From positions 1-64,000 of the forward strand of contig NZ_FOOX01000011.1 in the NCBI RefSeq assembly GCF_900113335.1: a stretch of 64,000 nucleotides of DNA. The letters are read 5' to 3'. This DNA comes from Desulfotruncus arcticus DSM 17038. GTDB lineage: Bacteria > Bacillota > Desulfotomaculia > Desulfotomaculales > Desulfallaceae. Shown here in pieces: positions 1 to 8,276 of the stretch (its first letter is position 1; every line of letters starts with the position of its first letter). The translations under genes and the position numbers were made by a program. The notes under the pieces were generated by a model. It was not told where the DNA came from. It did no database searches and saw only the letters and a program-made list of their open reading frames with translations.

Positions 1-413
1 ATAATACCGATACAGGCCGCCTCGTTGACAGTGAAACCCAGCAGCAGCGCCCCGAAAAATGCCGAATATACGCCCAACTGGGCCGCCGCCCCCAGCAGCA
101 GTGTCTTGGGATTGCCAATCACCGGGGCGAAATCCGTCATGGCGCCCAACCCAAGGAAAATCAACGGCGGTATTAACTCGGTTTCAATACCATAGTGATA
201 AAAGATATAAAATAGGCCACCCTCTTCTAAAAGGCCGGTAAGAGGGAAATTGGCCGCAAATATGCCGAACCCGATGGGAATCAAAAGCAGCGGCTCAACC
301 CCCTTGGCAATGGCCAGGTAAAAGAGGACAAAGGCAATCAGCCACATCGCAATGTTGCCCAGGGTTAAACTCATAACCCCAATTCCGCTAAAAATATCTA
401 CCAGCTGACCCAA
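1..413 (-). CDS. gcdB: Na+-translocating decarboxylase beta subunit (GcdB/OadB/MmdB), 5' part only
   Basis: Partial: 137 N-terminal codons are present and the rest runs off the left edge; the family is usually about 370 residues. The product is the multi-spanning membrane subunit that couples decarboxylation on the biotin carrier to Na+ export. The translation shows the family's hydrophobic start, with an amphipathic opening (MGQLVDIFSGIGVMSL) followed by the segments EPLLLIPIGFGIFAANFP, ELIPPLIFLGLGAMTDFAPV and NEAACIGII. The start is TTG at 411-413, eight bases after an AGGAGG site. It is the last visible gene of the run acyl-CoA dehydrogenase, alpha, delta, biotin carrier, beta. Identity as a biotin-dependent Na+ pump subunit is firm; the substrate (glutaconyl-CoA rather than oxaloacetate or methylmalonyl-CoA) is inferred from the neighbouring dehydrogenase. 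Confidence 0.9.
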   Translation of the reverse strand, partial: MGQLVDIFSGIGVMSLTLGNIAMWLIAFVLFYLAIAKGVEPLLLIPIGFGIFAANFPLTGLLEEGGLFYIFYHYGIETELIPPLIFLGLGAMTDFAPVIGNPKTLLLGAAAQLGVYSAFFGALLLGFTVNEAACIGI

Positions 414-442
414 TGCCCTTTCCTCCTTGGTTAGTTTTATTT

Positions 443-627
443 AAGAATTCAGAATTCAGTAGTCAGAATTAAGAATACTGCAAGATAATAAATTAGCCTC
501 TCATCCTGATTCCTGGCTTCTGTCCCCTGAACACTTACAATTATTTACTTAATAGTCAGCACCAGGAGTCAGAATATTACGAGATAATAAATTGTTTTTT
601 ATTCTGACTCCTGACTCCTGAGTACTT
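443..627. repeat. Heptamer hairpin repeats, two tandem copies
   Basis: Two similar units lie between the biotin-carrier and beta-subunit genes. Each opens with a CAG(T/G)AGTCAGAAT arm, passes through a loop containing GATAATAAATT, and closes with the complementary arm (ATTCTGACTCCTGACTCCTG in the second unit) followed by ACTTACAATTATTT. The two units are imperfect direct repeats of about 90 bp. They interrupt an operon without a promoter or open frame of their own, so they probably form RNA hairpins in the message. Confidence 0.85.
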
Positions 628-631
628 ACAA

Positions 632-844
632 TTATTTCAGTGCTACCAGCACAGTGTCGGTGTTAACCACATCACCGGCGCTAATGTTAACTTCAACTAC
701 TTCCCCGTCGGAAGGAGCGTACACCTTAATCTGCATCTTCATAGCTTCCAAGGTCACCACAACGTCGTTTTTCTTAACCTGGTCGCCCGCTTTAACATCA
801 ACCGATACTACTTTACCCACCATGGGAGCATTGATCTGCACCAT
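632..844 (-). CDS. gcdC: Biotin carrier subunit of acyl-CoA decarboxylase
   Basis: A 70-residue biotinyl domain with almost nothing else. The biotin attachment motif EAMKM lies at about residues 33-37, and the Lys would carry the biotin that shuttles CO2 from the carboxyltransferase to the membrane beta subunit. Gamma subunits of glutaconyl- and methylmalonyl-CoA decarboxylases usually have a long Ala/Pro linker before this domain; here the linker is absent. An AGGAGG lies nine bases before the ATG. The gene sits between the delta-like gene and the beta-subunit gene in one minus-strand unit. Biotinylation would need a BirA ligase encoded elsewhere. Confidence 0.92.
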   Translation of the reverse strand: MVQINAPMVGKVVSVDVKAGDQVKKNDVVVTLEAMKMQIKVYAPSDGEVVEVNISAGDVVNTDTVLVALK

Positions 845-872
845 ACCAAAATACCTCCTCTAAAATAAAAAG

Positions 873-1022
873 CTACGCTTTTTGCTTTTGCTGCTTTTTT
901 TGAGCCTGGCTGCTAATTATTCTACCGGAAACCTGAACAGTAATCATAAGCACAGCCAGCACTGCAAAAACAGACAGGACACCTGACAGGGCCACTGAGG
1001 TGGCCGCTTCCCAATCAACCAT
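873..1022 (-). CDS. gcdD: Small OadG/delta-type subunit of Na+ decarboxylase
   Basis: A 49-residue protein starting MVDWEAATSVALSG, with one transmembrane helix (about residues 9-32) and a Lys/Gln-rich cytoplasmic tail. This is the architecture of the OadG / MmdD delta subunits that hold the carboxyltransferase to the membrane part. The ATG at 1020-1022 follows GGGGAGG; a longer in-frame extension upstream overlaps the alpha-subunit gene and is not believed. Position between the alpha subunit and the biotin carrier supports the role. Family membership rests on size, topology and context rather than on a strong motif. Confidence 0.8.
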   Translation of the reverse strand: MVDWEAATSVALSGVLSVFAVLAVLMITVQVSGRIISSQAQKKQQKQKA

Positions 1023-1044
1023 TTTTTTACCTCCCCGCCACGTT

Positions 1045-2589
1045 TTACATATTAATGTTGGAGAATTTCCTCCAGGGCCGGGCCACAGACTTATTCTCGA
1101 GCAGATCCAAAGAGGCACAAATTTTCTTCCTGGTTTCGGAAGGCAGGATAATGTCGTCAACATAGCCACGCTCCGCTGCGTGGAACGGATTCTCATACAG
1201 ATCCCGGTACTGCTGGATCCTTTCCGCCCTAACTTCCGCCGGATTTTCCGCGTTTTTAATTTCTTTGGCAAAAATTACACTGGCTGCCGTTTCCGCGCCC
1301 ACAATGGTGATGGTGGCTTCCGGCCAGGCATAAACGATGTCGGCGCCGGTGTCTTTGCAGCACATGCCCAGGTACGCACCGGCAAAGGATTTACGCATGA
1401 TAACGGTAATTTTGGGCACTGTGGCATCGATGTAGGCATACAGCATTTTGGCGCCGTGTCTGAGAATGCCCTTCCATTCCTGCTCGGGACCGATCATGTA
1501 GGCCGGAGTGTCATGCAGGTTGACCAGCGGAATATTAAACAAATCGCAGAATCTGACGAACCTGGCAACCTTATCGGCTGCGTTGCAGTCAATTACGCCG
1601 CCCATCCAGTTGGGCTGGCTGGCCACGATACCTGTGCTGCGACCGTTGAAACGGGCAAAGCCAATGATTACGTTCTTGGCAAAATCAGGCATAATCTCCA
1701 TGAAGACTCCGTTGTCCACCAGCTTGAAGATGACTTCGTGCATGTCATAAGGAATCATGGTTTGCTCGGGGATCATGCCGTCCATTTCCGGCACCAGACG
1801 CATAGCCTCGTCACCGGTATCAATCCGCGCCGGTTTTTCCTTGTTGTTCTGGGGCAGGTACTCCAGCAGCTGCCTGGCTCTATCCATGCAGTCCTTGTCG
1901 TCGCCAGCCACGATATGGGTGCAACCCGATTTAACAGCATGTGCCTCTACGCCGCAGAGGGTTTGCAGATCAATGTCTACGCCCAGCTGGGTTTTAACAA
2001 AAGCTGGACCGGCGATTCCCATATAACCATGATTTCGACTTTGAATTACAAAATCCTGCATCACCGGGTGATAAGCCTGGCCACCCAGGCAGGGGCCCAA
2101 CAGCAGCGCAACCTGGGGGATAACCCCGGAAGCCAGGTTTTGTGCTTTAAACAGCCAGGCGTAGGCCTGTAGGGTATCAATGCCTTCCTGCAGCCTGGCG
2201 CCGCCGGAATCGTTCATACCAATAAAGGGAATGCCCATATCCTTGGCCATGTCGATGGCAGCGGCAAATTTTTTGCCGTGGTATTCACCAAAGGTACCGG
2301 CCATAGCGGTATAGTCTTCAGCGCCAACCATAACCATTCTGCCGTTAACTTTACCGTAACCGCACACAACTCCTTCAGCTGGAATATTTTTTTTGTCCAT
2401 GCCAAAGTTTGTTATCCGGTGTTTCAAAAATGTGCCGATTTCAGTAAATGTACCGGGATCAAAGAAATATTCCACTCTTTCCCGCGCAGTTAATTTGCCT
2501 TCCTTGTGCTGTTTGGCGACGGCCTTCTCGCCGCCCATTTGCATGATTGTTTCTCTTCTACAATTAAAGTCGTCGTATTTCTGGCTCAT
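1045..2589 (-). CDS. gcdA: Carboxyltransferase (alpha) subunit of glutaconyl-CoA/methylmalonyl-CoA decarboxylase
   Basis: A 514-residue acyl-CoA carboxyltransferase made of two crotonase-like halves. Visible family signatures are the oxyanion-hole loops MNDSGGARLQEG (first half) and the Gly/Ala-rich RKSFAGAYLGMCCKDTGADI (second half), plus an LGPCLGGQAY segment. In a Na+ pump it moves the carboxyl group of the acyl-CoA to biotin on the carrier protein. At 514 residues it is nearer MmdA and acyl-CoA carboxylase beta than the 587-residue GcdA of Acidaminococcus. The upstream gene looks like a glutaryl-CoA dehydrogenase, so glutaconyl-CoA is the preferred substrate by context. Methylmalonyl-CoA or malonyl-CoA remains possible. 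The start has a good GAGGAGG site. Confidence 0.88.
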   Translation of the reverse strand: MSQKYDDFNCRRETIMQMGGEKAVAKQHKEGKLTARERVEYFFDPGTFTEIGTFLKHRITNFGMDKKNIPAEGVVCGYGKVNGRMVMVGAEDYTAMAGTFGEYHGKKFAAAIDMAKDMGIPFIGMNDSGGARLQEGIDTLQAYAWLFKAQNLASGVIPQVALLLGPCLGGQAYHPVMQDFVIQSRNHGYMGIAGPAFVKTQLGVDIDLQTLCGVEAHAVKSGCTHIVAGDDKDCMDRARQLLEYLPQNNKEKPARIDTGDEAMRLVPEMDGMIPEQTMIPYDMHEVIFKLVDNGVFMEIMPDFAKNVIIGFARFNGRSTGIVASQPNWMGGVIDCNAADKVARFVRFCDLFNIPLVNLHDTPAYMIGPEQEWKGILRHGAKMLYAYIDATVPKITVIMRKSFAGAYLGMCCKDTGADIVYAWPEATITIVGAETAASVIFAKEIKNAENPAEVRAERIQQYRDLYENPFHAAERGYVDDIILPSETRKKICASLDLLENKSVARPWRKFSNINM

Positions 2590-2610
2590 AATAAACCTCC
2601 TCGGTATTGA

Positions 2611-2715
2611 TTATTTGTTGCCTTTACGGTATCCCACCAGGGCATTGGCGGCAATAATCATTTCCTGAATGCCGCTGGCGCCCTCAACTATTTGGCAGGG
2701 CTTGATACTATGATC
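2611..2715 (-). pseudogene. C-terminal remnant of a second acyl-CoA dehydrogenase
   Basis: Directly after the TAG of the intact dehydrogenase, the same reading frame stays open for 34 codons and ends in TAA. It reads DHSIKPCQIVEGASG, then IQEMIIAANALVGYRKGNK. This matches an acyl-CoA dehydrogenase C-terminus, including the Glu-Gly-(Thr/Ala)-Ser of the catalytic-base loop, and aligns with the end of its neighbour (TLEGTSNMHQMIIANIELGY). No start site precedes it. It is the tail of a second, mostly deleted paralogue. The residue before the Glu is Val here and Leu in the intact gene. Confidence 0.8.
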
Positions 2716-3873
2716 CTAACGGTTGGGCGCGTAACCAAGTTCAATGTTGGCAATGATCATCTGGTGCATGTTGGAGGTTCCCTCCAGGGTTTCAAACTGC
2801 TTACAATCGCGCAGCCACCTGCCACAGGGATATTCATTGGAATAGCCATATGAACCGTAAATTTTCATTGCCAGGTTGGCAGCATGAACAGCCGCGTTAC
2901 AACCTGCCAGTTTGGCAATGGAAGTTGCCTGCTGGCTGGGTAATTTATTATCTTTTAGCCATGCAGCGCGATAAACGAGATTTTTGGCTGCCTCATCTTC
3001 CAATATCATTTCAGCAATCTGAGCTTGAATCATTTGATATTTGCCGATTGGTTTGCCAAACTGGATACGCTCTTGCGCATATTGAACAGCACCATCCAGG
3101 CATGCCCTGGAAAGAGCTGCGGCACCGGTGGCACAACCCATGCGGGTATTGTTCAACTGCCACATACAAATATAGAAGCCTTTGTTTAATGGGCCTAAAA
3201 GATTTTCTTTAGGAACCACTGCATTTTCGAAAATTAATTCCGAAGTCGGAGCAGACCACATACCGACTTTTTCGTTAATTGGAATTCTGGTAACGCCGGG
3301 GGTATTGTTGTAGTCAATTATGAAACAGGATATCCCCTTAGCGCCTGCGCCTTTTTCCGTGACGGCATAGAGTAATCCGGTATCGGAAGTATGCCCGCCG
3401 GATATCCACGTCTTGGTGCCATTTATCAGCCAGTGGTCACCCTTATCTTCTGCAAACGTCTTCATGCTGGCTACATCGGAACCTGTATTGGGCTCGGTCA
3501 TAGCAAAGCTTCCCACCGCTGACCCATCTAACAGTCCGGGGATGTATTTCTGTTTTTGTTCTTCAGTGCCATATTCATTGATGGTCATTGCCGGACCCCA
3601 GTTGTTGCCGCTGATGGAAAGTCTCCAGGAAGTATGAACCTTGGATATTTCATACAGTGCTATACAACCTTCCATCCAGCCCATGCCATTTCCGCCGTAT
3701 TCCTCCGGAAGACTCCAGCCCAGCAGGTCCAATTCACCCATTTTTTTCAATATTTCTCTGCGATAATAATGGTTTTTTTCATCCTCTTCAACAAAAGGAG
3801 CAATTTCCTTTTCTGCAAAATTGCGAGCCATATCCTGTACCATTTGTTGTTCTTCTGTTAACCCAAAATCCAT
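2716..3873 (-). CDS. Acyl-CoA dehydrogenase, probably glutaryl-CoA dehydrogenase
   Basis: A 385-residue flavin acyl-CoA dehydrogenase with the three-domain fold: the FAD-binding stretch FAMTEPNTGSD at about 120-130, WISGG near 157, and the catalytic base Glu364 in LEGTSNMHQ. Arg84 and Ser88 in SWRLSIS have the spacing of the Arg94/Ser98 pair that binds the distal carboxylate in human glutaryl-CoA dehydrogenase, which supports a dicarboxyl-CoA substrate. In decarboxylating glutaryl-CoA dehydrogenases a Tyr precedes the catalytic Glu; here it is Leu. With the downstream Na+ decarboxylase genes, a non-decarboxylating glutaryl-CoA dehydrogenase making glutaconyl-CoA is the best reading. Electrons would leave through ETF, which is not encoded in this window. 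Confidence 0.85.
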   Translation of the reverse strand: MDFGLTEEQQMVQDMARNFAEKEIAPFVEEDEKNHYYRREILKKMGELDLLGWSLPEEYGGNGMGWMEGCIALYEISKVHTSWRLSISGNNWGPAMTINEYGTEEQKQKYIPGLLDGSAVGSFAMTEPNTGSDVASMKTFAEDKGDHWLINGTKTWISGGHTSDTGLLYAVTEKGAGAKGISCFIIDYNNTPGVTRIPINEKVGMWSAPTSELIFENAVVPKENLLGPLNKGFYICMWQLNNTRMGCATGAAALSRACLDGAVQYAQERIQFGKPIGKYQMIQAQIAEMILEDEAAKNLVYRAAWLKDNKLPSQQATSIAKLAGCNAAVHAANLAMKIYGSYGYSNEYPCGRWLRDCKQFETLEGTSNMHQMIIANIELGYAPNR

Positions 3874-4080
3874 TGTTTATACCCTCCTAATTTAAATAAT
3901 GTTGTTACAAATGGCGTAAATGGTAATTCTTTTAGCCCATTGGCCGACATGCAGGGCTGGATGATCCCGCCGGCCCGCCCCAAACGCAGCCCAAATATCC
4001 TCCAAAACACATCTTTGTTTCAAAGAAGTTATTTATGCAATGGACGTGCCACAAGCCGGTCGCGGGGTACGGGGTCATGC

Positions 4081-4217
4081 TTTGGGGATTTGACGTGCTA
4101 TGGACCGCACCCAGTGCTCCGCTTACTCCGGGAAGCCACCAGATCACCTTACCAACGCTAGCTATTTTTCATCCTCTGTTGATGCCGCTTTAGCAGCATG
4201 GCGATTTATCCTGTACT
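4081..4217. repeat. Dispersed ~130-bp repeat, copy A
   Basis: The first 76 bases match 37401-37476 with about nine differences (shared blocks TTTGGGGATTTGACG, CCAGTGCTCCGCTTACTCCG and CCGGATCACCTT-like). Weaker similarity continues to about 4217 through TGATGCCGCTTTAGCAGCAT. No credible open frame is present. The rest of the gene-free stretch 3874-4362 holds only the dehydrogenase leader, this repeat, a terminator and three short TGATGCATTT-type repeats. Confidence 0.75.
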
Positions 4218-4223
4218 ATTGAA

Positions 4224-4254
4224 ATAAAAAACGGCCCTTCCAGGGAGGGACCGT
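4224..4254 (-). terminator. Rho-independent terminator of wecB
   Basis: Read on the minus strand, the stem ACGGTCCCTCCCTGGAAGGG-CCGT is followed by TTTTTTATTT. It lies about 110 bases downstream of the wecB stop codon. Confidence 0.8.
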
Positions 4255-4362
4255 GATGCATTTTTACATTATTGATGCATTTTTGCAAAAGGAGCCGTGG
4301 AGTCGCCCCCTTCTTTAGACCCGGCGGGCAGAGTCGTCCACCCCAACTTGCCACTGATGCAT

Positions 4363-5511
4363 TTATGCAAGGGGAGAAAACTCCACTGGTTTTTCCGCAG
4401 CAAGGCGATAGGAAAATTTGATCGCCTGCGCAATTCTGCCGCAGGCCCGTCCGTCCCCGTAGGGGTTAATGGCCTCGGACATAGAGCGATAGTGGCCGGC
4501 ATCGGATAGCAGCCGTCCCGTTTCCTCACGCACCGTTTGGCGATCCGTCCCCACCAGTATCACTGTCCCCGCGTCCACCGCCTCGGGGCGCTCGGTGGTA
4601 TTGCGCAGCACCAGCACGGGCTTGCCCAGTGCCGGAGCTTCTTCCTGCATGCCGCCGGAATCCGTAAGCACCAGATAGCAGCGGGACATCAAATTGATAT
4701 GGGGTTCGTAATCAAGGGGTTCCACCAGGTGCACCCGGTCATTGCCCCCGAGTACCTCCTGTACCACCTGGCGCACGGCCGGGTTTTTGTGTACCGGAAA
4801 GATCACCCGGATATCAGGGTAATTGTCCAGCGTGTCCCGCAGCGCCAAATAGATGTCCCGCATGGGCGCGCCGAGGTTTTCCCTGCGGTGGGTGGTCATC
4901 AGTATAATCCGCCCTTCTTCAGCTAGCAGCCGGTTCAGCAGCGGATCGTTAAAACGGTAGTCCGGCCTCACCGTGGCCATCAGCGCGTCGATCACCGTGT
5001 TGCCGGTGACGAAAATACTATCGGGGTTGACCCCTTCCCGGAGCAGGTTGGCCCTGGCCTTCACAGTGGGCGCGAAATTCAGCTCGGCCAGTGCCCCGGT
5101 CAGCCGCCGGTTCATTTCCTCCGGATACGGAGAGTATTTATTGCCGGTGCGCAGCCCGGCCTCAACATGACCAACCGGAATTTGCATGTAATAAGCAGCC
5201 AGCGCCGCCACAAAAGTGGTGGTGGTGTCACCATGCACCAGCACTAAATCCGGTTTTTCCAACTCCAATACTTTTTGCAGTCCCGCCAGGGCCCTTCCCG
5301 TTATATCGAACAGGGTCTGACCCGACCGCATAATGTTTAAGTCGTGATCGGGCACTATATTAAAAAGGCGCAGCACCTGATCCAACATTTCTCTGTGCTG
5401 CGCCGTAACAGCCACCCGGCAATCCAATTGTTCATCCCTTTGCAGCAGCTGCACCAGCGGCGCCATTTTAATCGCCTCCGGCCTGGTGCCAAACACCACC
5501 AAAACCTTCAT
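4363..5511 (-). CDS. wecB: UDP-N-acetylglucosamine 2-epimerase (non-hydrolysing)
   Basis: A 382-residue enzyme interconverting UDP-GlcNAc and UDP-ManNAc for teichoic-acid linkage units or surface polysaccharide. The N-terminus MKVLVVFGTRPEAIKMAPLV is the family signature. Further conserved pieces are HVEAGLRTGNKYSPYPEEMNR near 135-155, TTHRRENLG, and LTDSGGMQEEAPALGKPVLVLR near the C-terminus, which binds UDP. The start is the ATG at 5511, after a GGGGGTGAT site; two upstream in-frame starts (GTG and ATG) overlap that site. It is the last gene of the glyA-side cluster and is followed by a terminator. Confidence 0.95.
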   Translation of the reverse strand: MKVLVVFGTRPEAIKMAPLVQLLQRDEQLDCRVAVTAQHREMLDQVLRLFNIVPDHDLNIMRSGQTLFDITGRALAGLQKVLELEKPDLVLVHGDTTTTFVAALAAYYMQIPVGHVEAGLRTGNKYSPYPEEMNRRLTGALAELNFAPTVKARANLLREGVNPDSIFVTGNTVIDALMATVRPDYRFNDPLLNRLLAEEGRIILMTTHRRENLGAPMRDIYLALRDTLDNYPDIRVIFPVHKNPAVRQVVQEVLGGNDRVHLVEPLDYEPHINLMSRCYLVLTDSGGMQEEAPALGKPVLVLRNTTERPEAVDAGTVILVGTDRQTVREETGRLLSDAGHYRSMSEAINPYGDGRACGRIAQAIKFSYRLAAEKPVEFSPLA

Positions 5512-5580
5512 CATTATCACCCCCGGGATCAGGTATAAGATTTTTCACGTAACTACCGGATCGCCCTGCCTACTGTACAA

Positions 5581-5901
5581 TTACTCAGACTCAGGAACAA
5601 GGTAGCCTTTGCGGATCAATTTATTAATATGTTCATCCAGCGCTTTTTCTATACTTACATGGTAATGCTCTTCCAGCACGAACATCATAGAAACTGCTGT
5701 CTGGGCCACATCCAGCAGCTCTCTGGTTATCAGCGCCAGTACTTCACGTTCGTCAATGGTACATTTTTCTCCACTCATACCCCTGAGCTTGCCAATAGCC
5801 TGGGCCAATTCCCCTGCCTCTTCCATCAGCTTTAACGCGGTGGATTCCATGGAGGGGGTCAGGTTATTTAATTTTGGCAGGGCTACTATTTTTTTCTGCA
5901 C
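5581..5901 (-). CDS. MazG-like nucleotide pyrophosphohydrolase
   Basis: A 106-residue all-alpha protein with the MazG-type metal motif: EEAGELAQAIG near 27-37, then ELLDVAQTAVSMM about 30 residues later (the EExxE...ExxD pattern). MazG-like enzymes hydrolyse (d)NTPs to NMP and pyrophosphate; the substrate here cannot be told from sequence. It lies 15 bases downstream of the dCMP deaminase gene, so both may serve deoxynucleotide housekeeping. Single-domain length is normal for the MazG-like (not full MazG) group. Confidence 0.8.
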   Translation of the reverse strand: MQKKIVALPKLNNLTPSMESTALKLMEEAGELAQAIGKLRGMSGEKCTIDEREVLALITRELLDVAQTAVSMMFVLEEHYHVSIEKALDEHINKLIRKGYLVPESE

Positions 5902-5916
5902 CTTTCATCACCACCG

Positions 5917-6369
5917 CTAACCATTAAAGTCCATTTTCTTTAATTCAACACCTGCTTCAGCCAGCATCTCCAGCGCCAGTTTATCGGGGTAATCCCCCTG
6001 ATAAACGATTGTTTTAATCCCGGCGTTGGCTATCATTTTTGCACAAAGCACACAGGGCTGATGAGTCACGTAAAAAGTCCCGCCCGCAATTGATATGCCG
6101 TGCAGGGCGGCCTGAATCAGGGCGTTTTGTTCGGCGTGCAGCCCCCGGCACAACTCATGCCTTTCTCCGGAAGGGATGCCCTGGCTTTCCCGCAGGCAGC
6201 CTATCTCCAGGCAGTGCCGCAGGCCGGCGGGCGCGCCGTTATAGCCGGTGGTTAAAATGCGGTTGTCCCGCACGATGATCGCGCCGACCTTTCGTCGCAG
6301 GCAGGTTGACCGGCTCGCCACCACTGTGGTTATTTCCATGAAGTAGCTATCCCATGAGGGGCGCTGCAT
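5917..6369 (-). CDS. dCMP deaminase (ComEB family)
   Basis: A 150-residue zinc deaminase that converts dCMP to dUMP for dTMP synthesis. The zinc and catalytic motifs are LHAEQNAL (His and the catalytic Glu) and [11 protein letters not shown] (PCxxC). [20 protein letters not shown] at the N-terminus is typical of the ComEB/deoxycytidylate group. The start at 6369 (MQRPSWDSY) lies inside the end of glyA and follows a GAGGGTGGT site; a longer frame starting further upstream would lie wholly within glyA and lacks family similarity. The 23-bp overlap with glyA suggests coupled translation. Confidence 0.9.
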   Translation of the reverse strand: MQRPSWDSYFMEITTVVASRSTCLRRKVGAIIVRDNRILTTGYNGAPAGLRHCLEIGCLRESQGIPSGERHELCRGLHAEQNALIQAALHGISIAGGTFYVTHQPCVLCAKMIANAGIKTIVYQGDYPDKLALEMLAEAGVELKKMDFNG

Positions 6370-7624
6370 AAACACCACCCTCTTCGTAAATGGGGAAACG
6401 ACGGCATAAACCGGCGGCCATTTCCGCGGCTTTTTTAAGGCGCGCCGTATCGTCACCATAACTCAGGGCCAAATGGATTATTTCAGCAACCTCGGCCATT
6501 TCCGGCTCTTTAAGGCCCCTGGTGGTTACGGCCGGCGTGCCAACGCGCACGCCGCTGGTGATCACAGGCGGCTGTGGATCGTTGGGAATAGCGTTTTTAT
6601 TAACAGTAACTCCGACTTCGTCTAAAACTTTTTCGGCGTCGCGCCCGGTAATATTTTTATTGCGCAGGTCCACCAGCATCATGTGATTATCCGTTCCGCC
6701 CGAGACCAGCTCAAACCCGCGCTCCAGCAACGCATTGGCTAAGGCAAGCGCGTTTTTGACTATCTGCTGCTGGTATTCCTTAAAGCCTGGCCGGAGGGCC
6801 TCACCAAAGGCAACAGCTTTGGCGGCGATTACGTGCATCAACGGCCCGCCCTGTATGCCCGGAAAGACGGCTTTATCCACAGCGGCACCGTGTTTTTCCC
6901 GGCACAGGATCATCCCGCCCCGGGGCCCGCGCAGTGTTTTATGAGTGGTGGTGGTAACAATGTCGGCGTAGGGGACGGGGCTAATATGCAACCCGGCGGC
7001 GACCAGGCCGGCAATGTGCGCCATATCAACCACTAAGTATGCGCCAACCTGAGCGGCTATTTCACTCATTTGATCAAATAAAATTTCCCGGGGATAAGCG
7101 CTCGCCCCGGCGACAATTACTTTGGGCTTGCTCTGAACGGCAATTTCATAGACCTTGTCGTAATCTATCCGCCCCGTATCCTCTTCCACTCCGTAAAAAG
7201 CAACTTTAAAATAGCGGCCTGACATATTAAGAGGACTGCCATGCGTCAGGTGTCCCCCGTGGGCCAGGTTCATCCCCAGGATGCTGTCCCCGGGGTTTAG
7301 CAGTGTGAAATAAGCAGCCTGGTTGGCCTGGGAGCCGGAATGAGGTTGGACGTTTACATGCTCTGCGCCAAAAAGCTTTTTGGCCCGCTCAATGGCCAGA
7401 GATTCGGCCACATCCACACAGGAGCACCCGCCATAATAACGATGCCCCGGCAGTCCTTCGGCATATTTGTTGGTTAATACCGATCCCTGGGCTTCCATAA
7501 CTGCCCGGCTAACGATATTTTCTGATGCAATTAGTTCCAGCGTGTTGCGCTGCCTGTCAAGCTCCCGCGCAAGCGCGCCGGACACTTCAGGGTCAATATC
7601 AGCAAGGGGGCTGTAAAAGCTCAT
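6347..7624 (-). CDS. glyA: Serine hydroxymethyltransferase
   Basis: A 425-residue PLP enzyme interconverting serine and glycine with transfer of a one-carbon unit to tetrahydrofolate. The PLP-lysine motif [15 protein letters not shown] is at about residues 220-234. Other signatures are the N-terminal [21 protein letters not shown] and [19 protein letters not shown] site precedes the ATG. It sits between rpiB and the dCMP deaminase; glycine/serine supply plus 5,10-methylene-THF suits a dTMP-linked operon. The rpiB-glyA linkage is also seen in Bacillus. Confidence 0.97.
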   Translation of the reverse strand: MSFYSPLADIDPEVSGALARELDRQRNTLELIASENIVSRAVMEAQGSVLTNKYAEGLPGHRYYGGCSCVDVAESLAIERAKKLFGAEHVNVQPHSGSQANQAAYFTLLNPGDSILGMNLAHGGHLTHGSPLNMSGRYFKVAFYGVEEDTGRIDYDKVYEIAVQSKPKVIVAGASAYPREILFDQMSEIAAQVGAYLVVDMAHIAGLVAAGLHISPVPYADIVTTTTHKTLRGPRGGMILCREKHGAAVDKAVFPGIQGGPLMHVIAAKAVAFGEALRPGFKEYQQQIVKNALALANALLERGFELVSGGTDNHMMLVDLRNKNITGRDAEKVLDEVGVTVNKNAIPNDPQPPVITSGVRVGTPAVTTRGLKEPEMAEVAEIIHLALSYGDDTARLKKAAEMAAGLCRRFPIYEEGGVYAAPLMG

Positions 7625-7642
7625 TTAACTTTTCCTCCCAAA

Positions 7643-8089
7643 TTACCTGTTTTTCTTCTCTATTTCGCTTATTTTTTCAATCCTGCGGGCGTGCCTGCCT
7701 CCGGCAAATTCCGAATTCAGCCAGGCATCCACTATGTCACAGGCCAGGCCAGGTCCTATAACACGCTCGCCAAGCGTTATGATGTTGGCGTTATTATGCT
7801 CCGAGGCCATACGGGCCGAGAAGGTATCGTGGCACAATGCAGCCCTGATGCCGGCCACTTTGTTGGCAGCTATGCAAACACCAATACCGGTGCCGCAGCA
7901 TAAAATTCCACGGTCACAGTCCCCACCGGCGACAGCGTCCGCAACAATCCGGGCAAAGTCCGGGTAATCGACCGAATCAAGTGAATAAGTGCCGAAATCA
8001 TGATAGTCAATTTGTTTTTCCTTAAGGTAGCCGATAATTTCCGCTTTTAGATTAAAACCGCCATGATCGCTGCCAATAGCCACCCGCAA
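7643..8089 (-). CDS. rpiB: Ribose-5-phosphate isomerase B
   Basis: A 148-residue RpiB/LacAB-family isomerase interconverting ribose-5-P and ribulose-5-P. The N-terminal MRVAIGSDHGGFNLK carries the sugar-phosphate-binding Asp-His, and ILCCGTGIGVCIAANK contains the catalytic Cys and anion-hole Gly residues. It starts with TTG after an AAGGAAGTG site. It is 18 bases upstream of glyA and likely co-transcribed with it. The gene-free 8090-8276 to its left holds no visible gene. Confidence 0.95.
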   Translation of the reverse strand: MRVAIGSDHGGFNLKAEIIGYLKEKQIDYHDFGTYSLDSVDYPDFARIVADAVAGGDCDRGILCCGTGIGVCIAANKVAGIRAALCHDTFSARMASEHNNANIITLGERVIGPGLACDIVDAWLNSEFAGGRHARRIEKISEIEKKNR

Positions 8090-8276
8090 TATATAACACT
8101 TCCTTTTTAATGATATTTGTTTCTTAATTTACAAATTATACGAATGCCAGTTAAATTGGCCGGGTCATTTGTCCGCCCGGACCTCAACCTTAATTTATTC
8201 TACATTATTCGCAAGGTTTCCTCTAAACGAATTGACCAAAAATAAACAAGCACGGCATGGGCGTCCATTATATTGA

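Noticed and set aside
1000..2172. 390-codon plus-strand open frame
   Set aside because: It lies antisense to the clear carboxyltransferase gene; codon-bias shadow with no family features.
2611..2718. UAG read-through (pyrrolysine) extending the acyl-CoA dehydrogenase
   Set aside because: The sequence after the UAG duplicates the C-terminus already present before it, so it is a relic of a second gene rather than an extension.
3932..4161. Overlapping 71- and 73-codon frames
   Set aside because: They lie in repeat-containing intergenic DNA with no ribosome site; neither resembles a protein.
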